From an uncultured Alphaproteobacteria bacterium (GTDB lineage: Bacteria; Pseudomonadota; Alphaproteobacteria; HIMB59; GCA-002718135), in the NCBI GenBank assembly GCA_902585605.1, contig CACIED010000002.1, forward strand, positions 67,415 through 114,045: a stretch of 46,631 nucleotides of DNA, written 5' to 3'. Below the pieces are notes generated by a model. The model was not told the DNA's origin and ran no database searches. It was given only the letters and a program-made list of their open reading frames with translations. Each line of letters opens with the position of its first letter. The first letter of the stretch is position 1. Of this stretch, positions 17,963 through 29,152 are shown piece by piece. The position numbers and the translations under genes are program-made.

Positions 17963-18639
17963 TATCTTACACTTCCTTGATCAATTTGTTTTTTTTCACT
18001 TGCATATGGATCTTTTAAAAGTATTTCGCCTTTATTTATCCAAACTTTAATGCCACAAATTCCATACGTAGTTTCAGCTTCAGCTGTAGAGTAATCAATA
18101 TCTCCTCTTAGAGTATGCAAAGGTACACTGCCCTCATGATATTTTTCTGTTCTAGCTATTTCAGCCCCACCTAATCTACCACTACAAACAACCTTAACAC
18201 CTTTTGCTCCTAGTCTCATAGCCGATTGAACGGCTTTTTTCATAGCTCTTCTAAATGATATGCGTTTTTCGAGTTGTGCAGCGATATTTTCAGCAACTAA
18301 TTTTGCTTCCACTTCAGGTTTTCTTACTTCTTTAATGTCTAAAAATACTTCAAGGTTAGACATTTTTGAAAGATCATTTTTAAGAGTTTCAATATCGGCA
18401 CCTTTCTTTCCAATTATAATCCCAGGTCTTGAACTATATATTGAAAGTCGCAACTTTTTTGCTGCTCTTTCAATGTTTATTTTTGAAATACTTGCATTTT
18501 TCAATTTTTTTGAAACATAACTTTTTATTTTTAAGTCTTGATGTAAAAGTTTTGTATATTCATTTTTTGAAAACCATCTTGATGACCAGGTTTTGTTTAT
18601 ACCAAGCCTTATTCCGTAAGGATTTACTTTTTGACCCAT
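17962..18639 (-). CDS. rpsC: 30S ribosomal protein S3
   Basis: 225 residues. [14 protein letters not shown] start, KH domain with [13 protein letters not shown] near 72-84, and the C-terminal domain [33 protein letters not shown] type block. S3 lines the mRNA entry tunnel. The ATG overlaps the rplV stop by one base. Confidence 0.98.
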   Translation of the reverse strand: MGQKVNPYGIRLGINKTWSSRWFSKNEYTKLLHQDLKIKSYVSKKLKNASISKINIERAAKKLRLSIYSSRPGIIIGKKGADIETLKNDLSKMSNLEVFLDIKEVRKPEVEAKLVAENIAAQLEKRISFRRAMKKAVQSAMRLGAKGVKVVCSGRLGGAEIARTEKYHEGSVPLHTLRGDIDYSTAEAETTYGICGIKVWINKGEILLKDPYASEKKQIDQGSVR

Positions 18640-19007
18640 TATTTTTTACCTTTTTTTTCTTTTGTTCTCTCTTCAACTACTATTGTTAATTTGCTAAAAG
18701 GTTTAATAATTGAAGCTGCTCTACCTTTTGCTCTAGGTCGCCATCTTTTCATTCTTAAACTTTTACCAACAAATGCTTCTTTTACAAAAAGCTTATCTAT
18801 ATCAAGTTGTTTGTTATTTTCTGCATTTGCTATAGCTGCATTTAAAATCTTCAAAATATTTTTAGAGATTCTTTTATGAGAAAATTGAAGCTGATTTATA
18901 GCTGAACTTACTTTCATATTAACGATACTATTCACAATATTAGAGAGTTTTATAGGACTAATTCTAACCATGTTATCTTTAGCAAAAGCAGTAAGATTAT
19001 CACTCAT
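18639..19007 (-). CDS. rplV: 50S ribosomal protein L22
   Basis: 122 residues. [15 protein letters not shown] near 14-28 and the beta hairpin end [20 protein letters not shown] near 84-103, which reaches into the exit tunnel (site of macrolide-related mutations in other species). The N terminus has an alpha-type extension. Overlaps rpsS by 4 bases and rpsC by one. Confidence 0.97.
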   Translation of the reverse strand: MSDNLTAFAKDNMVRISPIKLSNIVNSIVNMKVSSAINQLQFSHKRISKNILKILNAAIANAENNKQLDIDKLFVKEAFVGKSLRMKRWRPRAKGRAASIIKPFSKLTIVVEERTKEKKGKK

Positions 19008-19285
19008 TTTTGTTCCGCTTTCTTATCAGCAGCAGTGTGCCCTTTAAATGTTCTAGTTGGTGAAAATTCACCTAGTTTATGACCAACCATTTGTTCGTTT
19101 ACTGTCACTGGTACAAATTTTTGTCCATTATAAACTCCAAATGTTAAACCAACAAATTCTGGAAGTATAGTCGATCTTCTAGACCATGTTTTTAAAACTT
19201 CTTTTCTTCCGGATTCAGATTGTTTTTGTACTTTTTTCATTAAAGTAATGTCAACAAATGGCCCTTTCCAAATTGATCTTGTCAT
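19004..19285 (-). CDS. rpsS: 30S ribosomal protein S19
   Basis: 93 residues. [12 protein letters not shown] start, [23 protein letters not shown] core and [18 protein letters not shown] end are the S19 pattern. S19 is in the small-subunit head facing the A-site tRNA. The ATG overlaps the rplB stop by one base. Confidence 0.98.
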   Translation of the reverse strand: MTRSIWKGPFVDITLMKKVQKQSESGRKEVLKTWSRRSTILPEFVGLTFGVYNGQKFVPVTVNEQMVGHKLGEFSPTRTFKGHTAADKKAEQK

Positions 19286-20106
19286 TATTTTTTCTTCCTC
19301 TTGATAATAAATATGTCAGTTTTTTTATTATTCCTGGTTTTTTTTCCTTTAGTAGATACTCCCCATGGTGTTACTGGATTTCTTCCTCCTGATGTTCTTC
19401 CTTCACCACCACCGTGAGGATGATCAACAGGATTCATAACCACTCCTCTTACTTTAGGTCTAAATCCTAAATATCTTTTTCTTCCAGCTTTTCCTAATTT
19501 AATATTTTTTTGATCAGCATTTGAAACTTCTCCTATAGTAGCTTTACAGTCCTTATTTATATGTCTGATCTCTCCAGAGATTAATTTAATTTGAACATAT
19601 GGTTGTTCTTTAGAAACAATTTGAGCTGAGGCACCGGCTGATCTAATAAGCTGAGCACCTGCACCTGGCTTAAGTTCTAAATTATGGATACTAGTTCCAA
19701 CTGGAATATTTTTAATTGGTAGGCAATTTCCATTTTTTATTGCAACGTTATCTCCAGATATTATTTTTTCACCAATTTTAATATTTTTAGGTGAAATAAT
19801 ATATTTTAATTCACCATCATCATATCTGACTAAGGAAATAAAAGCTGACCTATTTGGATCATATTCATTTCTAATAACCTCAGCGTTTATATTTATTTTT
19901 GATCTTTTAAAATCAATTAGCCTGTACTTTCTTTTTACACCACCACCCATTCTTCTAGATGTAATTCTACCTTGATTATTTCTACCACCAGTAGATTTAA
20001 ACTTTGTTGTAAGGGATTTATAAGGCTTTTCTTTTGATAATTCTTTTTTAGATACAAGAACAGTACCTCTTGAACCTGGAGTAGTTGGTTTTAGTTTTGT
20101 GAGCAT
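19285..20106 (-). CDS. rplB: 50S ribosomal protein L2
   Basis: 273 residues. The C-terminal [20 protein letters not shown] block near 222-241 carries the conserved histidine near the peptidyl-transferase centre. KYRLIDFKR and [14 protein letters not shown] are further L2 blocks. It overlaps both rplW and rpsS by one base. Confidence 0.98.
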   Translation of the reverse strand: MLTKLKPTTPGSRGTVLVSKKELSKEKPYKSLTTKFKSTGGRNNQGRITSRRMGGGVKRKYRLIDFKRSKININAEVIRNEYDPNRSAFISLVRYDDGELKYIISPKNIKIGEKIISGDNVAIKNGNCLPIKNIPVGTSIHNLELKPGAGAQLIRSAGASAQIVSKEQPYVQIKLISGEIRHINKDCKATIGEVSNADQKNIKLGKAGRKRYLGFRPKVRGVVMNPVDHPHGGGEGRTSGGRNPVTPWGVSTKGKKTRNNKKTDIFIIKRKKK

Positions 20107-20423
20107 TATTTGATCTCCAATGATGAATCTATAGTATTGCCTTCATCTAAGGTTACTATAGCTTTTTTTGTGTCTTTTCTAAAACCAAATTCACCTTTAA
20201 ATGTTTTACCCTTACCGCGTAAAATAGAAGTGTTAACTTTGCTAACTTTTACTTTAAAAATCATTTCAATAGCATTTTTTATCTCAAAAGAATTGGAGTC
20301 TTTTGATACAATAAACGAATATTGATTATACTGCTGTAGGTTAGTTGACTTTTCAGTTGTTATGGGTTTCTTAATTATATCATAAGCTTTTTCTAAAGAA
20401 ATATTATGTGCTTTAATTTTCAT
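20106..20423 (-). CDS. rplW: 50S ribosomal protein L23
   Basis: 105 residues. [11 protein letters not shown] near 16-26, [19 protein letters not shown] near 51-69 and the [23 protein letters not shown] end identify L23, the chaperone and SRP docking protein at the tunnel exit. Its ATG lies inside the rplD end (4-base overlap). Confidence 0.97.
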   Translation of the reverse strand: MKIKAHNISLEKAYDIIKKPITTEKSTNLQQYNQYSFIVSKDSNSFEIKNAIEMIFKVKVSKVNTSILRGKGKTFKGEFGFRKDTKKAIVTLDEGNTIDSSLEIK

Positions 20424-21043
20424 GAAAGTCTCTTAGTTAATTCATCTATTGATTTTTGCTCAATAAAAATTTTATCATATGTAATTAAATCTTTTACATT
20501 TACACCTTTTTGATTCAATATAGATATTTTAGGAATATTGGATGAAGCTAGTTTGAAATTTTTATTTAAACCAGTTTCAGAGTAAATGAAGAGAGCTGTT
20601 TCGTAATTAAATTTTTTTAAATCTATGTATAATTCTTTTGTTTTAAAACTTTCAATTTCAAAACTATCTATAAAGATAATTTTATCTTCATTAAGTTTTG
20701 TAGACAGGGCTGACTTTAAAGCTAGTTTTTTTTCTTTTTTATTTAAGTTAAATGTATAGTTTCTGTTTACAGGTCCCATAGAAACAGCTCCACCCCTAAA
20801 ATTTGGTGGCTTATTACTTCCTTGTCTTGCATTACCAGTCCCTTTTTGTGAAAAAGGTTTTTTACTACGACCGCTTACTTCAGATCTCGATTTAGTTTTA
20901 TGTGAGCCTTGTCTAGATTTAGCATTTTGGTACCTAATATACTGATGTATTATATCTGGCAGCGTAATGACTCCAAATATATCTTTGTTTAGTGAAACAT
21001 CGCCGACAGTCTTATTTTTTAAATTAAATATAGATTTTTTCAT
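20420..21043 (-). CDS. rplD: 50S ribosomal protein L4
   Basis: 207 residues. The tunnel-lining loop is clear: SRSEVSGRSKKPFSQKGTG, NARQGSNKPPNFRGGAVSMGP near 50-90. In E. coli L4 also represses the S10 operon by acting on its leader; here S10 has no long leader because fusA runs straight into it, so that control is probably missing. One base after rplC. Confidence 0.97.
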   Translation of the reverse strand: MKKSIFNLKNKTVGDVSLNKDIFGVITLPDIIHQYIRYQNAKSRQGSHKTKSRSEVSGRSKKPFSQKGTGNARQGSNKPPNFRGGAVSMGPVNRNYTFNLNKKEKKLALKSALSTKLNEDKIIFIDSFEIESFKTKELYIDLKKFNYETALFIYSETGLNKNFKLASSNIPKISILNQKGVNVKDLITYDKIFIEQKSIDELTKRLS

Positions 21044-21044
21044 T

Positions 21045-21686
21045 TTATTTTTTTACCGAATCTTTAACGTAAACAACTGAATTTTTTTTTCCAGGAACTG
21101 AGCCTTTAATAATTAAAAGATTTTTTTCAGAATCAATATCAATGATTTTTAAGTTTTGCTTAGTAACCTTTTTATTTCCCATTCGACCAGCCATTTTTTT
21201 TCCTTTAAAAACTCTACCAGGGTCTTGATTTTGACCAGTTGAACCATGAGATCGATGAGAAATTGATACACCATGAGATGCTCTAAGACCTCCAAAATTA
21301 TGTCTCTTCATAACACCTGCAAAACCCTTTCCTATCGAAATACTACTAGCATCAACGAACTGATCTACTTTAAAATGATTAACATTAAGCTTGGTTCCAA
21401 TCTCTAAAATATTTTTATTATCTACTCTGAATTCTTTTAATATTTTTTTTGGACTTATATTATTTGATGAATAAATTTTTCTTTGAGGTTTTTTGATTTT
21501 TGAAATATCTTTTTTTGTATCTATGGTTGCAAGCTGAACAGCATTGTACCCATGTTTATCAGAAGTTTTGATGTTTGAAACAACACACTCTTCAACCTTA
21601 AGAACGGTCACTTGGTTATTAGTTCCATCTTGACTGTAGTAAGATGAATTACCAATTTTTGTTGCTATTATTCCTGCTCTTAACAT
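21045..21686 (-). CDS. rplC: 50S ribosomal protein L3
   Basis: 213 residues. The long loop reaching the peptidyl-transferase centre is present (FGGLRASHGVSISHRSHGSTG, then QDPGRVFKGKKMAGRMG, about 130-170), including the glutamine that is methylated by PrmB in other species. L3 starts large-subunit assembly. It follows rpsJ by one base. Confidence 0.97.
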   Translation of the reverse strand: MLRAGIIATKIGNSSYYSQDGTNNQVTVLKVEECVVSNIKTSDKHGYNAVQLATIDTKKDISKIKKPQRKIYSSNNISPKKILKEFRVDNKNILEIGTKLNVNHFKVDQFVDASSISIGKGFAGVMKRHNFGGLRASHGVSISHRSHGSTGQNQDPGRVFKGKKMAGRMGNKKVTKQNLKIIDIDSEKNLLIIKGSVPGKKNSVVYVKDSVKK

Positions 21687-21687
21687 A

Positions 21688-21996
21688 TTAAATTTTTATA
21701 TCTACTTCTACTCCTGCAGATAAATCTAATTTCATTAGAGCATCAACAGTTTGTGGTGTTGGATCGATTATATCTAAAAGTCGATTATGTGTACGTATCT
21801 CAAGTTGATCTCTACTTTTTTTATCAATGTGAGGAGATTTATTTACTGTAAATCTTTCAAAACGGGTTGGAAGAGGTATAGGTCCTTTAACTTTAGCACC
21901 AGTTCTTTTCGCAGTATTGATTATATCTTGAGTACTTGTATCTAAAAGAGAGTTATCATAACCTCTTAACCTAATTCTAATATTTTGATTTTCCAT
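21688..21996 (-). CDS. rpsJ: 30S ribosomal protein S10 / NusE
   Basis: 102 residues, standard length. [13 protein letters not shown] start, [25 protein letters not shown] type loop and the conserved C terminus. S10 doubles as NusE, joining NusG (encoded at 35627) to couple transcription and translation. The ATG overlaps the fusA stop by one base: no tuf gene and no S10-operon leader intervenes. Confidence 0.98.
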   Translation of the reverse strand: MENQNIRIRLRGYDNSLLDTSTQDIINTAKRTGAKVKGPIPLPTRFERFTVNKSPHIDKKSRDQLEIRTHNRLLDIIDPTPQTVDALMKLDLSAGVEVDIKI

Positions 21997-24074
21997 TATG
22001 CTAGCTTTGCCTTTACTTCTTCGGCTACATTTGATGGTACTTCCTCATAATGATCGAATTGCATTGAGTAGTTAGCTCTACCTTGAGATAAAGATCTGAG
22101 GTTATTTACATAACCAAACATATTTGCTAAAGGAACCATAGCGTCAACAACATTAGCATTACCTCTTGTCGACATTTCTTGAACTTGACCTCTTCTACTA
22201 TTAAGATCGCCTATAACATCTCCCATGTATTCTTCAGGTGTTACTACCTCCACCTTCATCATTGGTTCGAGTAATACAGGACTTGCTTTTGAAATACCTT
22301 CTCTAAACGCAGCTCTTGCAGCTATCTCAAATGCAAGAACACTAGAGTCAACATCATGATATGCTCCATCGTATAACGTTGCTTTAAAATCGATACATGG
22401 AAAACCTGCAATTACACCCGTCTGTTGTTGTGCAATTAAACCTTTTTCTACCCCAGGAATATGTTCCGTTGGTATATTTCCTCCTTTTATTTGATTTATA
22501 AATTTATAACCACTACCAGGTTCACTAGGTTCAAATTTTATTTTAACCCTTGCAAACTGGCCTGCTCCTCCAGATTGTTTTTTATGTGTATAATCAACGT
22601 CATAAGAGTTAGATATTGTTTCGCGATATGCTACCTGAGGAGCTCCAACGTTTGCTTCAACTTTAAATTCTCTCTTCATTCTATCAACGAGGATTTCTAA
22701 GTGTAGCTCTCCCATCCCTTTGATAATAGTCTGTCCACTTTCATGATCTGTTGTTACTCTAAAACTTGGATCTTCTTGAGCTAACCTTCCAAGAGCTTGA
22801 CCCATTTTTTCATGATCTACTTTTGTTTTTGGTTCGACAGCAACTTCAATTACAGGATCAGGAAAATCCATTTTTTCAAGAATGATTGGTTTATCTGTGG
22901 CGCAAAGAGTTTCGCCAGTTGTTACATCCTTTAATCCTACTAAAGCAACAATATCTCCAGCATTAGCTTTTTTTATTTCTTCTCTATTATTTGCGTGCAT
23001 TAATAACATTCTTCCTATGTTTTCTTTTTTTCCAGAATTAGAATTCAATACAGTATCTTTTGTATTAATCGATCCAGAATAGATCCTAGCAAATGTTAAA
23101 CTTCCAACAAAAGGGTCTGTCATAATCTTGAATGCAAGAGCACTAAATGGTTCACTATCTTCACAGCTTCTCGAAAGCTCTTTAGTATCATCATTTATGT
23201 CAATTCCCTTCACACTAGCTACATCAGTTGGTGAAGGCATATAATCAATAACTGCGTCTAATAAAGGCTGGACACCTTTGTTTTTAAAAGCTGAACCTGT
23301 TAATACTGGCACGAAAGATCCACGAATTGTACCTTTTCGTATACAAGATTTTATTTGATCAACCGTTGGTTCATTACCATCCAAATAACTTTCCATTATT
23401 GCATCATCTTCTTCAATAGCTTTTTCTATTAGTTTTTCTCTGTATTCTGATGCTTGTTTTTTTAAATCTTCGGGTATATCAACTATATCATACTTAGCTC
23501 CCAAACTTTCATCTTGCCAAATAATTGCGTTGTTGGAAACAAGATCTACAACACCTTTTAGATTACTTTCGATACCAATAGGTAGTTGAGTTACTAGAGG
23601 GTAAGATCCTAATCTTTCAGAAATCATATCCACACACATAAAAAAATTAGCTCCAGTTCTATCAAGTTTATTAACAAAACACATTCTTGGGACATTATAT
23701 TTATCAGCCTGTCTCCAAACAGTTTCTGATTGAGGTTCAACACCCGCTACGCCATCAAAAACTGCGACAGCGCCATCTAATACTTTCAATGATCTTTCAA
23801 CTTCAATAGTAAAATCAACATGTCCTGGAGTATCTATAATATTTACTCGGTGATCTTTCCAAAAACAGGTAGTTGCAGCAGATGTAATTGTTATACCTCT
23901 TTCTTGCTCCTGTTCCATCCAATCCATTGTTGCGGCTCCATCATGAACCTCTCCAATTTTATGGGATTTACCAGTATAATAAAGAATTCTTTCAGTAGTA
24001 GTGGTTTTTCCAGCATCAATGTGAGCCATTATGCCAATGTTTCTATATTTAGATAATGAGTGAGATCTTGACAT
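21996..24074 (-). CDS. fusA: Translation elongation factor G
   Basis: 692 residues from the ATG at 24074, giving the family start [12 protein letters not shown]; an ATG four codons earlier (24086) would overlap rpsG by 7 bases. G-domain motifs: AHIDAGKTT near 17-25, DTPGHVDFT, and NKLDRTGA. Domain IV and V follow ([11 protein letters not shown], then [15 protein letters not shown]). EF-G drives translocation and, with RRF, ribosome recycling. It runs straight into rpsJ, which in many bacteria is separated from fusA by tuf. Confidence 0.97.
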   Translation of the reverse strand: MSRSHSLSKYRNIGIMAHIDAGKTTTTERILYYTGKSHKIGEVHDGAATMDWMEQEQERGITITSAATTCFWKDHRVNIIDTPGHVDFTIEVERSLKVLDGAVAVFDGVAGVEPQSETVWRQADKYNVPRMCFVNKLDRTGANFFMCVDMISERLGSYPLVTQLPIGIESNLKGVVDLVSNNAIIWQDESLGAKYDIVDIPEDLKKQASEYREKLIEKAIEEDDAIMESYLDGNEPTVDQIKSCIRKGTIRGSFVPVLTGSAFKNKGVQPLLDAVIDYMPSPTDVASVKGIDINDDTKELSRSCEDSEPFSALAFKIMTDPFVGSLTFARIYSGSINTKDTVLNSNSGKKENIGRMLLMHANNREEIKKANAGDIVALVGLKDVTTGETLCATDKPIILEKMDFPDPVIEVAVEPKTKVDHEKMGQALGRLAQEDPSFRVTTDHESGQTIIKGMGELHLEILVDRMKREFKVEANVGAPQVAYRETISNSYDVDYTHKKQSGGAGQFARVKIKFEPSEPGSGYKFINQIKGGNIPTEHIPGVEKGLIAQQQTGVIAGFPCIDFKATLYDGAYHDVDSSVLAFEIAARAAFREGISKASPVLLEPMMKVEVVTPEEYMGDVIGDLNSRRGQVQEMSTRGNANVVDAMVPLANMFGYVNNLRSLSQGRANYSMQFDHYEEVPSNVAEEVKAKLA

Positions 24075-24079
24075 TAGTT

Positions 24080-24550
24080 TTACCATCTAAAATGAGAAAA
24101 GGCTCTATTGGCGTCTGCCATTTTATGAGTTTCTTCTCTCTTTTTTACTGCATTACCCTTATTGTTAAAAGCATCAATTATTTCATTTGCTACTCTTTCT
24201 CTCATAGTTTTTTCGTTTCTTTTTACTGCAGAATCAACGATCCACTTCATTGCGAGTGTTTGTGCTCTTTTTGGTCTTACTTCCATAGGAACTTGATACG
24301 TAGCACCACCTACTCTTCTTGATCTTACTTCTAGTGATGGTTTTACGTTATTTAGAGCTTCGTGAAAAAATTCTATGGGTGTTTTTTCTGTTTTTTTTGA
24401 GACTATTTCGAATGCTCCATAAACTATTTTTTCAGATGTAGATTTTTTACCATCAAGCATAATCCTATTCATAAATTTAGCTAATACCATATCTTTGTAC
24501 TTGTGATCTGGAAGTATCGTTCTTTTCTCTGCAGCTCTTCTTCGTGACAT
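24080..24550 (-). CDS. rpsG: 30S ribosomal protein S7
   Basis: 156 residues. [10 protein letters not shown] start, [12 protein letters not shown] near 27-38, and the [23 protein letters not shown] core identify S7, a primary binder of the 3' domain of 16S rRNA. Two bases after rpsL; fusA begins 5 bases after its stop. Confidence 0.98.
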   Translation of the reverse strand: MSRRRAAEKRTILPDHKYKDMVLAKFMNRIMLDGKKSTSEKIVYGAFEIVSKKTEKTPIEFFHEALNNVKPSLEVRSRRVGGATYQVPMEVRPKRAQTLAMKWIVDSAVKRNEKTMRERVANEIIDAFNNKGNAVKKREETHKMADANRAFSHFRW

Positions 24551-24552
24551 AA

Positions 24553-24924
24553 TTATTTTGGCCTTTTTGCTCCATAAAGAGATCTTCTTTGTTTTCTTGC
24601 TGATACCCCTTGAGTATCTAAAGTACCTCTCAATATGTGATATCTAACACCGGGAAGATCCTTTACTCTTCCACCTCTAATCAAAACAACTGAGTGTTCC
24701 TGTAAATTATGACCTTCTCCAGGTATGTATGCAGATACTTCTTGACCGTTAGTAAGTTTTACTCTGGCGACTTTTCGAAGAGCAGAATTTGGTTTTTTTG
24801 GAGTAGTTGTGTAAACTCTTGTGCAAACACCTCTTTTTTGAGGACTTTTATCCAAGGCTGGAACCTTATTTCTTTTGCTCACAGCTTTTCTACCTTTTCT
24901 AACAAGTTGGTTTATTGTTGGCAT
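24553..24924 (-). CDS. rpsL: 30S ribosomal protein S12
   Basis: 123 residues. [12 protein letters not shown] near 40-51 and [13 protein letters not shown] near 84-96 contain unaltered lysines at 43 and 88, the positions changed in streptomycin-resistant mutants, and Asp89, the residue methylthiolated by RimO in other bacteria. S12 is at the decoding centre. First gene after the 106-base spacer that follows rpoC. Confidence 0.98.
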   Translation of the reverse strand: MPTINQLVRKGRKAVSKRNKVPALDKSPQKRGVCTRVYTTTPKKPNSALRKVARVKLTNGQEVSAYIPGEGHNLQEHSVVLIRGGRVKDLPGVRYHILRGTLDTQGVSARKQRRSLYGAKRPK

Positions 24925-24984
24925 TTATTTCCTCTCGTTAAGTGTTTGGAATTTAATCCACGACCTTTAACAAATCGTATGGGT

Positions 24985-25026
24985 CTTTATAAATTGATTA
25001 CAATAAAGTCAAGCAGATATGCTAAA
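24985..25026 (-). promoter_or_regulatory. Promoter-like region before rpsL, sharing a 13-mer with the rpsM region
   Basis: Reading leftward, TTTAGCATATCTG (25026-25014) runs straight into CTTGACT (25013-25007), a -35-like TTGACT. TATAAA follows after a 15-base spacer, or TAAAGA after 17. The rpoC stop is only a few bases upstream. The spacer up to rpsL (24925-25030) is the largest in the rpoB-to-secY stretch. The same 13-mer and CTTGACT occur before rpsM. Confidence 0.6.
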
Positions 25027-25030
25027 AAAT

Positions 25031-28000
25031 TTACTGATTTTCAATGTTTTCCGACTTTTTTTTACTGATAATTTCCTGATCTCTTTCAAAAGCAATGTTT
25101 TCGTAATCTGAAGTCATTTTTCCTGTGCCAGCAGGTATTAATCTACCAACAATTACATTTTCTTTAAGGCCATTCAATGTATCAATTTTTCCTAATGTAG
25201 CTGCATCAGTTAATACTTTTGTAGTTTCCTGGAATGAAGCAGCAGATATAAATGAGCTAGTTTGTAAACTAGCTTTTGTTATACCTAGTAAAACTGGTTC
25301 ATAGATAACTTCTTTTTTACCATCTTTATTCAAAATTTTATTAAGCTTTAAAACATCTCTTTTTTGAATTTGTTCTCCAGAAATAAGATTAGAATCTCCA
25401 GGATCTTTAATTAGAACTTTTTGAAGCATTTGCCTTGCTATTGTTTCAATATGTTTGTCGTTAATATACACACCTTGCAATTTGTAAACAGATTGAACTT
25501 CTCTAACAAGATATCTAGCTAATTCTTCAATGCCTAATATTCTTAGTATATCATGTGGTACGGGAGTACCTTCAACAAGAATGTCACCTCTCTTTACAAA
25601 ATCATCTTCCTGTACATTTAAGTATTTAGATCTAGGTATCAAAATTTCAAAAGATTCTTTTTCATCTAATGATGTAATTATTACTCTTCTTTTATTTTTA
25701 TAATCTTTACCAAAAGATATCTTTCCATCAATTTCGCACATAATAGCTGGATCTTTTGGTTTTCTTGCTTCAAAAAGTTCTGCGACTCTTGGTAGTCCTC
25801 CTGTTATATCTTTTGTTTTAGATGACTCTTTTGGGATCCTTGCTATTACCTGGCCAGCAGTAACATTCTGACCATCTTCAACACTTAAGATGGAATCGAT
25901 AGACATTGGATAATTAGAATAATTTTCAACCTCATCAGCATTCTGATCATGATTGTCTGTTATATTGATTGCTGGTTTAAAATTTTTACTTTTTTGATTT
26001 TGACTCCAATCAATTACAATTTTACTTGATATTCCAGTTGTATCATCAATTGATTCCCTGAAAGATACACCTTGTTTAAGGTCAACATATTTTACAAAAC
26101 CATCTTTTTCAGAAATGATTGGCAATGTATATGGGTCCCATTCAGCTAGCGTAGTATTACTTTGTACTTTATCACCATCATTTACGAATAACTTAGAACC
26201 AAAAGGTATATTTGAAGAATATTTTTCAATGTTTTCATCTAAGATTTTTATTTTTGCATTTCTGCTGAGCACTATTTTATTCTTAAATCGATCTTCTATA
26301 ATTTTTATATTTTCTAACTGTACTGTTCCAGATATAGGTGATGATGCATTGGACTGCTCTACAGATGAGCTTGCAGCTCCACCAATGTGAAAAGTTCTCA
26401 TAGTTAATTGCGTGCCAGGTTCTCCGATTGATTGAGCGGCAATAATTCCAACTGCTTCTCCAATGTTAACAGGAGTACCTCTTGCCAAGTCTCTTCCGTA
26501 ACAAATTGAGCAAATTCCGTCTTCTGTTTCACAAGTTAGTACTGATCTAATTTTTAATGATCTAAGTCCCAATTTAGAAATCGGATCTAAATGTTTTTCG
26601 GAGATGATTTCGCCAGATTTAATTAAAACTTGATTATTTTGATCCAAAATATCTTCTACAGGAGTCCTTCCCAATATTCTTTCAGTGAGCGGGGAGGTTA
26701 TATTTCCAGATTCCACTATCTCCTCCACCATCACTCCGTTGTTTGTTCCACAATCTTTTTCTCTAATAACTGCGTCTTGAGCAACATCTACTAGTCTTCT
26801 TGTTAAGTATCCACTACTTGCTGTTTTTAATGCAGTATCTGCAAGCCCTTTACGAGCACCATGAGTTGATGTAAAATATTCTAAAACTGAGAGACCTTCT
26901 TTAAAATTAGACTTTATTGGGTTTTCAATAATTTCACCAGAAGGTTTTGCCATTAAACCCCTCATTCCTGATAACTGTTTTAATTGAGCAGCTGATCCTC
27001 TTGCTCCTGAATGTGCCATCATATAAACGGAATTTATTGGCTGTTCATTGGATGGGTTAGAAATAACATCAAGCATTTTATCTGCTACTTTATTTGTACA
27101 TTCTGACCAAGCATCAACTACTTTATTATATTTTTCTCCTTGAGTAATGAGCCCATCTTGATATTGATTTTCATACTCTTGAACTTTTTTTTGAGTTTCA
27201 TTTAAAAGACTATCTTTATCTTTTGGAATTATTAAATCATCTTTTCCAAATGATATCCCAGCTATTGCTGCATACTTAAAACCTATTTGCATAATATGAT
27301 CTGCAAATAATACTGTTTCTTTTTGACCACAGAACCTATAGACAGAATCAATTATGTTACTTACTTCTTTTTTTGTCAAAACTTTATTAATCATTTCATA
27401 ATTTATATTATTATTTTTAGGTAAAATGTTTCCTAAAATCATTCTGCCTGGAGTTGTTTCCACCTTTATAAAAACTCCGTCATTATTTTTAACTCTGGTA
27501 TTAATTTTAGAATGAAGACTAACATCACCATTTTCAAGTGCTTTGTCTATTTCATTAAGGTCAATAAAGCTTCTACCTTCTCCAATTTGGTTATCCCTAA
27601 TTATTGATAAATAATAAATACCAAGAACAATATCTTGAGAAGGAACAATAATTGGTTTACCACTTGATGGAGATAGAATGTTATTTGTGCTCATCATTAA
27701 AACTCTTGCTTCTAATTGAGCCTCTAAACTAAGAGGCACATGTACAGCCATTTGATCTCCGTCAAAATCAGCGTTAAAAGCAGTACACACTAATGGATGC
27801 AGCTGGATTGATTTACCCTCAATCAATGTTGGTTCAAAAGCTTGAATACCTAATCTGTGTAAAGTCGGAGCTCTATTTAAAAGCACTGGATGCTCTCTAA
27901 TTACCTCTTCAAGAATATCCCAGACTCTTGGATCTTCTTTTTCTACAAGTTTTTTTGCAGCTTTAATTGTATTAGCCCAGCCGTAAATGTCTAGTTTATG

Positions 28001-29152
28001 AAAAATAAATGGCTTGAAGAGTTCAAGTGCCATTTTTTTTGGTAAACCACATTGGTGGAGTTTGAGATTAGGCCCAACAACAATCACTGATCTACCGGAG
28101 TAATCAACTCTTTTACCTAGTAAGTTTTGCCTAAATCTTCCTTGCTTACCTTTTAACATATCTGATAATGATTTAAGTGGTCTCTTATTTGTGGAAGTAA
28201 TTACTCTTCCTCTTCTTCCATTATCAAACAATGCGTCAACAGATTCTTGCAGCATTCTTTTTTCATTTCTTATGATTATATCAGGAGCTCTTAGATCAAT
28301 TAATCTTTTTAACCTATTATTTCTATTAATAACTCTTCTATAAAGATCGTTTAAGTCACTAGTAGCAAATCTACCACCATCTAGTGGAACCAATGGCCTC
28401 AATTCTGGAGGTATTACAGGAAGAACCCTCATTATCATCCATTCAGGTCTATTTTTAGAAATAATAAATGATTCTATAAGCTTTAGTCTTTTTGTTATTT
28501 TTGTTTTTTTTAATTCAGATTTTGTTTCAGTTAAATCTATCTTTAATTGGTTGTAATCACTATCTAAATCTATGCTTAATAACATTTGCTCGATAGCTTC
28601 GGCTCCAATTGCAGCACTAAAAGAATCTTCTCCATATTCATCTTGATATTCGATGTACTGCTCCTCAGAAATAATTTCACCTTTTTTAAGGTCGGTCAAA
28701 CCTGGTTCAACAACTATGAATTGCTCAAAATACAAAACTTTTTCTAGATTTTTAATTGTCATATCTAGCAAAGTAGCAATTCTGCTTGGTAAAGATTTCA
28801 TAAACCAAATATGAGATACTGGAGCGGCCAACTCAATGTGTCCCATTCTGTCTCTTCTAACTTTTGATAAAGTAACCTCAACGCCACATTTTTCACAAAT
28901 TATTCCTCTAAATTTCATTCTTTTATATTTTCCACATAAACACTCATAGTCCTTCACAGGACCAAATATTCTAGAACAAAATAGACCATCTTTTTCAGGT
29001 TTAAATGTTCGATAATTTATTGTTTCAGGTTTTTTAATCTCACCAAAAGACCATGATCTTATGTCTTCTGGGCTAGCAATAGAAATTTTTAAGCTGTTAA
29101 AGTTTTGAACACCTAAATTTTGATTAAAAATGTTTGTTAGTTCCTTATTCAT
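25031..29152 (-). CDS. rpoC: RNA polymerase beta-prime subunit
   Basis: 1373 residues. The N-terminal zinc ribbon ([20 protein letters not shown], about 71-90), the catalytic [12 protein letters not shown] with three Mg2+-binding aspartates, and the second zinc site ([13 protein letters not shown]) are all intact. The bridge-helix and trigger-loop region ([19 protein letters not shown]) is normal. Its ATG lies 8 bases inside the end of rpoB, so the two large subunits are coupled in translation. A spacer with a promoter-like region separates it from rpsL. Confidence 0.99.
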   Translation of the reverse strand: MNKELTNIFNQNLGVQNFNSLKISIASPEDIRSWSFGEIKKPETINYRTFKPEKDGLFCSRIFGPVKDYECLCGKYKRMKFRGIICEKCGVEVTLSKVRRDRMGHIELAAPVSHIWFMKSLPSRIATLLDMTIKNLEKVLYFEQFIVVEPGLTDLKKGEIISEEQYIEYQDEYGEDSFSAAIGAEAIEQMLLSIDLDSDYNQLKIDLTETKSELKKTKITKRLKLIESFIISKNRPEWMIMRVLPVIPPELRPLVPLDGGRFATSDLNDLYRRVINRNNRLKRLIDLRAPDIIIRNEKRMLQESVDALFDNGRRGRVITSTNKRPLKSLSDMLKGKQGRFRQNLLGKRVDYSGRSVIVVGPNLKLHQCGLPKKMALELFKPFIFHKLDIYGWANTIKAAKKLVEKEDPRVWDILEEVIREHPVLLNRAPTLHRLGIQAFEPTLIEGKSIQLHPLVCTAFNADFDGDQMAVHVPLSLEAQLEARVLMMSTNNILSPSSGKPIIVPSQDIVLGIYYLSIIRDNQIGEGRSFIDLNEIDKALENGDVSLHSKINTRVKNNDGVFIKVETTPGRMILGNILPKNNNINYEMINKVLTKKEVSNIIDSVYRFCGQKETVLFADHIMQIGFKYAAIAGISFGKDDLIIPKDKDSLLNETQKKVQEYENQYQDGLITQGEKYNKVVDAWSECTNKVADKMLDVISNPSNEQPINSVYMMAHSGARGSAAQLKQLSGMRGLMAKPSGEIIENPIKSNFKEGLSVLEYFTSTHGARKGLADTALKTASSGYLTRRLVDVAQDAVIREKDCGTNNGVMVEEIVESGNITSPLTERILGRTPVEDILDQNNQVLIKSGEIISEKHLDPISKLGLRSLKIRSVLTCETEDGICSICYGRDLARGTPVNIGEAVGIIAAQSIGEPGTQLTMRTFHIGGAASSSVEQSNASSPISGTVQLENIKIIEDRFKNKIVLSRNAKIKILDENIEKYSSNIPFGSKLFVNDGDKVQSNTTLAEWDPYTLPIISEKDGFVKYVDLKQGVSFRESIDDTTGISSKIVIDWSQNQKSKNFKPAINITDNHDQNADEVENYSNYPMSIDSILSVEDGQNVTAGQVIARIPKESSKTKDITGGLPRVAELFEARKPKDPAIMCEIDGKISFGKDYKNKRRVIITSLDEKESFEILIPRSKYLNVQEDDFVKRGDILVEGTPVPHDILRILGIEELARYLVREVQSVYKLQGVYINDKHIETIARQMLQKVLIKDPGDSNLISGEQIQKRDVLKLNKILNKDGKKEVIYEPVLLGITKASLQTSSFISAASFQETTKVLTDAATLGKIDTLNGLKENVIVGRLIPAGTGKMTSDYENIAFERDQEIISKKKSENIENQ

